The notes under the pieces: model-generated
Databases searched by the model: none
Seen by the model: only the letters and a program-made list of their open reading frames with translations
What the model was told of the DNA's origin: nothing
Assembly (NCBI GenBank): GCA_032629725.1
Contig: JAFEVB010000005.1
Coordinates: forward strand, 124,001 to 188,000
Direction: 5' to 3'
DNA: 64,000 nt
Source: Gremmenia infestans
Lineage: Eukaryota; Ascomycota; Leotiomycetes; Helotiales; Hamatocanthoscyphaceae
Translations under genes and position numbers: made by a program
In this document: in pieces, positions 56,765 to 64,000 of the stretch
Position numbering within the stretch: position 1 is the first letter of the stretch
How the letters are laid out: each line of letters begins with the position of its first letter

Positions 56765-57973
56765 CTTTAAGTTTGTACGGCGGGCTGAGGGATTAGTGTA
56801 ATGTCGAATGTCTATTCAAAGTCGAAGGTTGAGTGAAGGACGCACGCAGACAATTCTGATCTTGCGACGTGGAGTTGTAGGAAGGAAATGACTCGTGCGT
56901 GCGGCGTGTTCTCGATGATGGGGGGAAGTGGCCAGCTCAGGCAAAGTCGGAGTTTATTTAAAGGTCCGGAGGGGGCGTGTAAATGGTGAATGCGGGATTC
57001 GGATTTGATTCCTCTTGTGATCGAGCGTGGTGAATATTCCTTGGTCAGTCAGCGGAAGGAGAGGAGGAAGAGGCTGTGGATTATTTATAATGGTCGGAAG
57101 GCAGTCAGTTGACAAGAGAAGGGGTGATCGTGAAAGGGTGACGGTGACTGAAGCAAGGCTGATAAGATGGATGTAAAGCGGCGGATTTAAGATAACAGGG
57201 CCCACTACTTTTACTTCCACTTCGAAAATAGATTATTCCATCTCATTTCAATATTGTTTACTCTTGCCACATTAAGAAAAGAGTTTTCAATGCGCTGGAG
57301 CATACTATTAGTCTGAAACATAGCACCAGTCCTAGGAATGTCGCTGCGGCAGTCGATATTTCATGCGACGTAAGCAAAACGAAAACTCTTCAGCCTTGTG
57401 CTCATTCCTGCATAAACGATCAAATAGTCAAGCCGCATATCGGTAATAATCAGGTTGATTTCTTATATATTAGGTGCTGCTTTAGCAAGCATTCTAATAA
57501 TGATGTCGTGGCACCGTGGAGAAAGTCGGTGTAGCGTCAAGTGATGAGCGAGGCTGACATTATTAGTGAGAACCTCTTCGGCCAAGATATATGTGAGAGT
57601 ATGGTTTTCCCTAAATATTTCAATACTTGTACCTCACAAAATTCATACAATTCGAGGAAAGAGAATAACAGAGGATCTAAAGGAGCATTGCGGGCTTGCA
57701 AATATCTATTTTCAGTGAGGCCGATCAGGCCCTGTATAGAACCAAGAATAAATGGATGAACGATTCATAGCACAATGCTCATGGCACTTCTATCACGAAG
57801 GAATGATACTCCAAATGACACCCAAACTCCCCCAACAGAGTGCAAATGATGATGGTGGTATCTTCGTACAACTGACGCGCCATCCCCCTTGGAAATGCAC
57901 CACAAATTTCCAACGCCAAACCTTTTCTAAACTCCATAATACTCATATAATGCAAAACGCTTCCATGCAGCTC
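56765..57973. other. Intergenic
   Basis: 1.2 kb between the E2 start and the Cut12 stop. No coding exon recognised. Confidence 0.55.
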
Positions 57974-60282
57974 TCACACTTGAATATTCTCTTTATCTCC
58001 ACCTGACTTCGCTTTCTTCTTCTCTGCATTCTTCTGTTCAAGTCTGGCTCTTGCCGCTGCAGCTCTTTCAGGAGGAAGATTGCCTCTCATCCTTGAGCCC
58101 TCAACAGCGGACAAACGGCTCGAATTCGCATTCCCCTGTCGTCGGCTTTGGAGATCATTACTTGATCCCTTGCGCGCAAGCTCATCGGAATCATGAGACC
58201 GCATCATGACTGGCTTTGGAGGAGATGATGGAATATTGAACATAGACGGCATAGGACTTGGCTTTGGCTTACAGTACCGCTCGTGAATTTCTCGGCTCGT
58301 CGATGGCTCCTCTGATGGAACATTTGGTCTCGGAGAATGGAGGGAGAGATCAGAGAATCGTCTCGCTAAAGGAGTATATTGAACCGGTCCATGTGTCCTC
58401 GGAGGCACCGAATCAACAGTTGCTTGGTTGACAATTTCGGACAACGCAGGATGGGCAGATTGTGACAAAGGAGATCCAGCGGGTGTGTCAGAGCGCAATT
58501 GCCTTGCTGAAGCAACAGTCTTGAGAGGCCGAGAAATTAGCTGGTTAGACACTGCAATATGTTTCTCACGAGCGTGAGAAGCATCGCCGTAAACAGTAAC
58601 TCTCTGGAGTGGTGGCGGCATGCTATCGGTCTTCGAGCCCGCGATACCCTCTCGTTCTCGGACTTTGGCTCTCAGACTAGCGATTTCCGTCTGTAAATCT
58701 CTCACAATTTTGTCATGGTCCTGACTTTTCTTTTGCAGGGCCTGCTGAAAATCCTGGACTGTTGAATTTGCACCTCGCAGAGAAGCAATCTCCTTCTTTA
58801 GCTCCACAACTTGATCATGTCGCTTCTTTAATTGATGTTCGGCATCACGGCGTTGCGCTTTCGCATTCTCTTTCAAAGTGTCATAATCCATTTGGAGTGT
58901 TCTCAGAGCCTCCTCCTTTCTCTGGCGTTGTTCTTCTGAAGATTGTCGACGCCTCTCGCATTTGTCAACATGCTTTTCAAGTCGCAAATCCGCGTGAAGC
59001 AGTTCTTGCGTTAAATTTGTGTTCTCATCCTGGAGCTTTTGACTGGTCTTCTCTGCAGTAGACAACGTCTGCCGAACGTCGTCCAGCTCATTGCGAAGTG
59101 AGGTCATCTCACGTAGTTGCTCCCTTGCTTTCTTGAGCTCGCGAGTCGTTTCCAGAAAAGTCTGTTCCGTTCCTGGCAATGTGAGGATTCTCCCATCCTG
59201 ACTATTTCGCTTGAGGGGACTGCCTCCGTTTTCTTCCAGGGCTGCTCGAAATTCTTCCACTTGAGATTTGTATTGCAAGGACAACGCAGTCTGTCTGGCA
59301 AGCTCTTTTATCAACTCGGGAGACTCGTCATCAAGCCCTTCGAAGCCTGCCGTCGCAATTCGTGCCGACAATTGCGATATTTTGTCCTCCATTCGGATAA
59401 CCTTTCGTTGTTCCTCCTTTAATTTCTCATGAAGATCCAGAGCGTCGGTATCCCTCGCCTTAGCATAAGTTCTGGCCATGTGCTTATATTTTAGGAGGTT
59501 CTGCAGCTCAGCCTTTGCCTCATCATGATAGGTCTGAAATTGCTCCTTCCAGTATCTGCCTGACTGTGAACGGGGCTCACTCAAGTCTACCGTCACATCA
59601 GCATTGTGTCCAACCCCTGTAGTCATTTCCTGGAGCAGTTCCGTGTTGCTCTTTTCTGATTTATAACCCCTACTAGGTGCGGATCGTATCTTCTCTGGTG
59701 CAGCATTGGACCGACGTGTCTCAACGTTAACTTGAGGATTTGATTCATTCGAGGTTTTGCTGTTTGCTGTTTTCGAAGATTTGCTCTCCCGAGCCTCTTC
59801 CAATTGTTTTGTGAGCGACGTCTTCCTCGATGTACGCCGTTTCGAAGACCACTGGTTTTGGAGTGTCCCCCCACCTTCCTCCGGGTTCATTTCCTTGTCT
59901 ACGACCTCGTTGCCAAATGATACGGTCTTTCTTCTCGTAGTTGCCGTACCGGGTGTTAACAGAATGCCTGGTGGTTTTGTAGGAGATATATTGCCGGACT
60001 GTGATGCGGTGATATCCTTCCCTGCGTGTTTTCCCGCATCCTGCATCCCCTCATCCTGCTCGATTTTGTAGATAGTGTCATCTGATACGAAGGCTGGAGT
60101 TCCAAAAATTGCACTTTTCAATGCACGAGCTGCGAAGACTGGCGCAGGCGTCTCTGGCGCATCCTGCTCGTGGTATTCGTCTAGTAAAATCAGTACGGTG
60201 AATTAGGCACCCGGTTTGCTCTTCTTTACTCACCTTGACCATAATTCTCTTCCGCACTCCGACCTAGCCACCAATTGAGCAT
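57974..60282 (-). CDS. cut12: Spindle pole body protein Cut12
   Basis: Spindle pole body component; in fission yeast Cut12 anchors the pole and modulates Polo kinase. Two exons, 60282..60234 and 60180..57974, give 751 residues; the intron (GTGAGT...ACTAG, 53 nt) is phase 1. The start MLNWWLGRSAEENYGQ is hydrophobic/aromatic. The conserved Cut12 block contains PPGILLTPGTATTRRKTVSF, a Ser/Thr-Pro site typical of cell-cycle kinases. From about residue 220 to 550 the sequence is coiled coil (heptads in QLREMTSLRNELDDV, KKEIASLRG). The C-terminus is rich in Pro/Ser/Arg and ends in basic residues (ARARLEQKNAEKKKAKSG). Divergent from orc2 with 414 bp between start codons. Confidence 0.88.
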
Positions 60283-60696
60283 CTTTGCGAATATGGCTCT
60301 CCAAAACCGAGTATTTGCCCACCGAATGGCGAACGTGGGGCGTATCCTGTGTTGTGTGAAAGGAACTCTCGAGCCTTTTCTCAGGTCTTGAAATCCCAAG
60401 TAAAGTAAACAAAAGAGACGCGGACGCGGTAAGAGCTCCCCTGTAGTTTTGGCTTGGCAGCCACGAGCAAGCAAGGGCGGGGCGGGGATCATTTCGATCT
60501 TAGCGTCATGCGGAATTAACCTTAAAATGGACCGCGACTGGCTTGCAGACGCGCGCATGCTTGCAAGTTGCAACAGAGAAAGTTGAAGTATTAATGAGGA
60601 TGACAATATTTGGCTGTCTTTAATCTGTAGGTCTGTATAGAATCCGCTTCTTCTTCCATTCAACAAAGCTAACATATTCAACTTAGTTCGGAAAAG
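60283..60696. other. Shared divergent promoter of cut12 and orc2
   Basis: 414 bp without coding sequence. ACGCG cores at 60418-60422, 60424-60428 and 60549-60553 resemble MBF (MCB) sites, and a GGGCGGGGCGGGG stretch lies near 60478. Confidence 0.6.
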
Positions 60697-62552
60697 ATGA
60701 AGCGTAAGAAACAAGCAGACGAAACACCAGACACGCAGGAGCACCAACCAGACCAGAAAAAGTCCCGCCTACAAAGTACAGTGGATGCGACTGCCGCAGA
60801 AGACAAACTTTCAAGCGAATTGAACCACGGTATCACGAACAGAAGGGGGTCTCACAAGGGGAAAGACAGTAGTGCAGGCCACGATCAATTGGCGCATTCA
60901 AAAGACCAAACAGTTGGCGAAGCTCATGAAGATGAGCCCGCGAAAAGTGTAGGAGAAGCCGCATCCATGGATGGAAACCCTGTCACTCCCAGAAAAAGGT
61001 CTCGAGTGTCTCCGACCCAAGTTCTCCCGGAAGATGAGACCATTGGCACGACTCCCAACAAGACGTTGAGTGGGAAGAAGCTCTTCTCAACACCTGTCAA
61101 GGTCAATAGCACCTCTGAAGCCAACGGGACGCCGAGATTGGAAAGAAATGCAGATCGATCGGCCAGAAGAAAGAGTACTAGGACTCTCATAGAGCGGACC
61201 GTACTAGGCAATACCAGTGATAATGACGAGGAAGAAGAGGATATTGCGCAGCATATTTACGAGTCTGACGATGAGGGTGGAATAGAGGTTGCAGATGCTG
61301 GCAATGCCCCGGAGACACCTTCCAAACGAGGGCGGCCGAAAGGCGCGAAGACCCGACGACGATCCCCAACTCCACCCCCTCAAGACCTACCACCTCACGA
61401 GAAGTACTTTTTCCAGAATCGTGGTGGCCGGCCCAAAACATCAGATAATAATCTCTCTTCTCTTGCATTGCTCGACCACGAAGAATATTTCAGTCTTGTC
61501 CGAAACTTCAAAGATCCACAGACGGATGATATAAAAGCATTGCATGATTTGCATGCCAAATCATTCAACCAGTGGGAATTTGAGCTTAGCCAGGACTTCA
61601 ATTTATGCATTTACGGTTGGGGATCTAAGCGATCACTTCTCATGCGTTTTGCCGACCACATTTATAATTCGCAGACTGTTGCAAAAACCAAAATAGTAGT
61701 AATCAATGGCTATGTTCATAACCTCACCATTAGAGATGTTTTGAACACAATAGCAACAGCTATTTCATCATCTAGTCAGAAAATGGGATCCCAGCCAGCC
61801 GAGATGCTTGAGAACCTGGTGGCTTTACTAGAAGAAGACAAGTCGCAAAATATAACTGTCATTGTTCACTCCATTGATCGGGCGCCTCTTCGTCGGCCTA
61901 CCACCCAAGCCATACTCTCACGTCTCGGTTCTCACCCACAAATACGTCTTGTGGCGTCCGCCGACCATCCCTCGTTTCCACTTCTCTGGGACAGCTCTCT
62001 CCGTTCCACCTACAACTTCTTATTTCATGACTGTACCACCTTCCAGCCGTATGTTGCTGAGGTGGATGTCGTTGATGAAGTGCATGAGCTCCTGGGAAGA
62101 AGTGGAAGGCGAGTGGGTGGGAAGGAAGGCGTCAGTTTTGTGCTGAAAAGTCTTCCTGAAAATGCGAAAAATCTATTCCGGGTTTTAATAGGGGAGCAAC
62201 TCGTGGCAATGGATGGAAGTTACGGGGATACACTTGGAGGGGAGGATGATGATGACCATGACGATAACGAACGACGAATTGGAAACTCGAGGAAGACGGA
62301 GCCTGGGGTCGAATATCGAACTCTATACCAAAAGGCTGTGGAGGAATTCATCTGCAGCAACGAAATGAATTTCAGAACGTTGCTGAAAGAGTAAGTCCAG
62401 CATAATTTGGAGAAACGATTGGTCTAATTTTCTGCAGATTCCACGACCATCAAATGATTCAGAGCCGAAAAGATGCAATGGGCACCGAGATGCTCTCGGT
62501 CCCGTTCCGAAAAGAAGAATTGGAAACTATTTTAGAAGATATCATGTCTTAA
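60697..62552 (+). CDS. orc2: Origin recognition complex subunit 2
   Basis: Subunit of the six-protein complex that marks replication origins. Two exons, 60697-62390 and 62438-62552, give 602 residues; the 47-nt intron (GTAAGT...CTGCAG) is phase 2. The N-terminal third is disordered and basic, with an AT-hook-like KRGRPKGAKTRRR and several Ser/Thr-Pro sites for CDK control. The conserved ORC2 core has HEEYFSLVRNFKDPQ, FNLCIYGWGSKRSLLMRFAD (Walker-A-like but not canonical, as usual for Orc2), VVINGYVHNLTIRDVLNTI and RLVASADHPSFPLLWD. The winged-helix C-terminus is completed by exon 2 (FHDHQMIQSRKDAMGTEML). An acidic insert (EDDDDHDDNE) lies before it. Confidence 0.92.
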
Positions 62553-62853
62553 TGGTTGCATCTGGGACATCTTTGTCGCAAAACGGGATAGGCATCTGTA
62601 CAAATAGCATAAGCTTGGCGATGGGATTGTATATTAGAATTAGAGACATAGAAAATGACTGAAATGAATCAAACATCTGACTTTAAAAACAATGAAAGTT
62701 TTGTGAAAATCGTCTAAGATTATCCACGTGCCCTCGCTATGAAGACTTAAAAATGTTGCACACCTCTAAAAGATAATTCTCCAAATTCATCCACAACCAC
62801 CGAATGGGCGAATGTTGCGCCAAATTTTGACCTTCTTCAATAAACATTTAACG
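62553..62853. other. Short intergenic region orc2 / tRNA isopentenyltransferase
   Basis: 301 bp, tandem genes on the plus strand; AT-rich, nothing coding seen. Confidence 0.6.
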
Positions 62854-64000
62854 ATGGCCAAAAAACCGCCCAAGGATCCACTGGTTGTAATCTTGGGCGC
62901 CACTGGTACTGGGAAATCGCAGGTACCCAGCTTCATCTCTCTCTGATGCCCCCACCCAACTGACAAGTTTCAGCTCGCAGTGGACCTAGCAACACGATTG
63001 AATGGCGAAATCATTAATGGTGATGCGATGCAGATGTACGATGGGCTTCCTATCGTCACGAACAGGATTACGGTTGAAGAGCAAAAGGGCGTACCGCATC
63101 ATCTGCTTGGATTCGTTGCACTCGACGAGGAACCATGGAGAGTAGGCATTTTCAAAATGAAGGCTAGCCAGATCATAAGGGAAATCCGCTCAAGAGGACG
63201 ACTGCCGATTCTTGTAGGAGGCACGCATTATTACACCCAGTCGCTTCTATTCGCAGATGCGTTGGTTTCCAGTCAGGACGGGGAAGAACAGGCGCAACCA
63301 AATCGCGAAGAACAAGACGCATTGGAGAAATTCCCCATACTTGCTGGAACTACAGAAGCAATTCTCGAGCGTTTGAGGGAGGTGGACCCGGTCATGGCCA
63401 AACGATGGCATCAAAACGATAGAAGGAAGATTCAACGATCCCTCGAAATATTCCTCACAACTGGCAAGAGAGCATCCGACATCTATGCCGAACAGAAGCA
63501 ACGAAAAGTTTTGAATAGGGAATTTACTTTAGAAGATGATGGCCTCTCAATTTCTCCAGTCGCAAGTGGCTCAACGCTACTCTTCTGGGTTCACTCTGAG
63601 TCCCAAGTACTCAAACAGCGGCTTGATTCACGTATCGACAAAATGCTTAAAGCAGGTCTACTGGACGAAGTAAAATCGATGAACGATTTTCTCGACAGCC
63701 AGGCGGAAGCTGGCATCAACGTTGACCTTACCAGGGGCATCTGGGTTTCCATCGGCTGGAAGGAATTCGTACCATATCTAAATGCCCTGAAATCCGGGAC
63801 TAAATCGACCGAAGACTTAAACAAGCTCTATGAGCTATCAGTCGAGCAAATGAAAGCTGCTCATCGCCAGTATGCCAAGCGACAGGTTCGCTGGATACGT
63901 ATAAAGTTGGCCTCGGCTTTATCAGACGAGGATGCCCTCGATAAACTCTACATTCTCGATAGCAGTGACGTCTCACAATTTGGTTCTGCTGTATCTGGTT
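62854..64000 (+). CDS. mod5: tRNA dimethylallyl(isopentenyl)transferase, Mod5 type (3' end beyond window)
   Basis: Adds an isopentenyl group to adenosine 37 of certain tRNAs. Exons 62854-62922 and 62974-64000 (continuing); intron 51 nt (GTACCC...TTTCAG), phase 0. The P-loop is LGATGTGKSQ, interrupted right after by the intron. Further family motifs: GEIINGDAMQMYDGLPIVTN, GVPHHLLGFV, LPILVGGTHYYTQSLLF, DRRKIQRSLEIFLTTG and GIWVSIGWKEF (substrate-tRNA interaction region), then the basic AHRQYAKRQVRWIR. The C-terminal zinc-finger region expected in eukaryotic members lies outside the window. The ATG is the first in frame. Confidence 0.93.

Overview
The window is nuclear DNA of a filamentous ascomycete (Pezizomycotina). 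The evidence is the many short spliceosomal introns, mostly 44-90 nt with GTATGT/GTAAGT-type donors and CTAAC/CTAAT branch sites. The gene set agrees: Ste11-type MAPKKK, GCN2, GPI-anchored yapsin-like protease, secreted pectate lyase and Cut12. A plant-associated Leotiomycete would fit the pectate lyase and general gene style, but that placement is inference. There is no operon structure; genes lie on both strands, often in head-to-head or tail-to-tail pairs.

Layout. 1-467: secreted pectate lyase, cut by the window edge. 2691-3912 Cwc2 splicing factor, convergent with UreF (4117-5074). 6133-6738 Nce102-like MARVEL membrane protein. 8333-9818 translation release factor eRF1. 11373-11522 tRNA-Lys(CTT). 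12001-13510 GPI-anchored aspartic protease. 15891-16625 decayed V-ATPase proteolipid gene. 17719-20729 Vps18. 23193-26075 Ste11 MAPKKK. 26703-27392 gamma-glutamylcyclotransferase-like gene with a frameshift. 28528-32484 PH/LRR protein. 33686-34822 mitochondrial Htd2-like dehydratase. 35128-36258 prephenate dehydratase. 36824-42096 GCN2, divergent from argJ (42560-44096). 44344-45733 FAD monooxygenase. 46713-47459 complex I NDUFA12 subunit, divergent from PGS1 (47643-49371). 49772-51031 type II DnaJ. 52164-55138 ubiquitin-binding, catalytically dead USP-like protein. 55954-56764 Cdc34-type E2. 57974-60282 Cut12, divergent from ORC2 (60697-62552). 62854-64000 tRNA isopentenyltransferase, cut by the edge.

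The most unusual object is the tRNA-Lys(CTT) gene on the minus strand. Besides an ordinary 20-nt anticodon-loop intron, its 5' acceptor strand and first D-arm base are separated from the rest by a 57-nt segment. This segment has every mark of a spliceosomal intron: GTATGT donor, GCTAAC branch site, CAG acceptor. Exact removal restores a perfect cloverleaf. The segment also folds into a 13-bp hairpin with the branch-site bases in its only bulge. Other structural oddities are a 7-nt internal micro-exon in the NDUFA12 gene and a 5-nt final coding exon in eRF1.

Functional links: GCN2 (amino-acid starvation sensor), argJ (arginine synthesis) and prephenate dehydratase (phenylalanine synthesis) are contiguous. 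The GCN2-argJ intergenic region carries a perfect TGACTCA Gcn4/CPC1-type site. The DnaJ gene has a perfect four-unit heat-shock element upstream. Exon boundaries were deduced by hand from splice signals and conserved protein reading frame; none was checked against transcripts.
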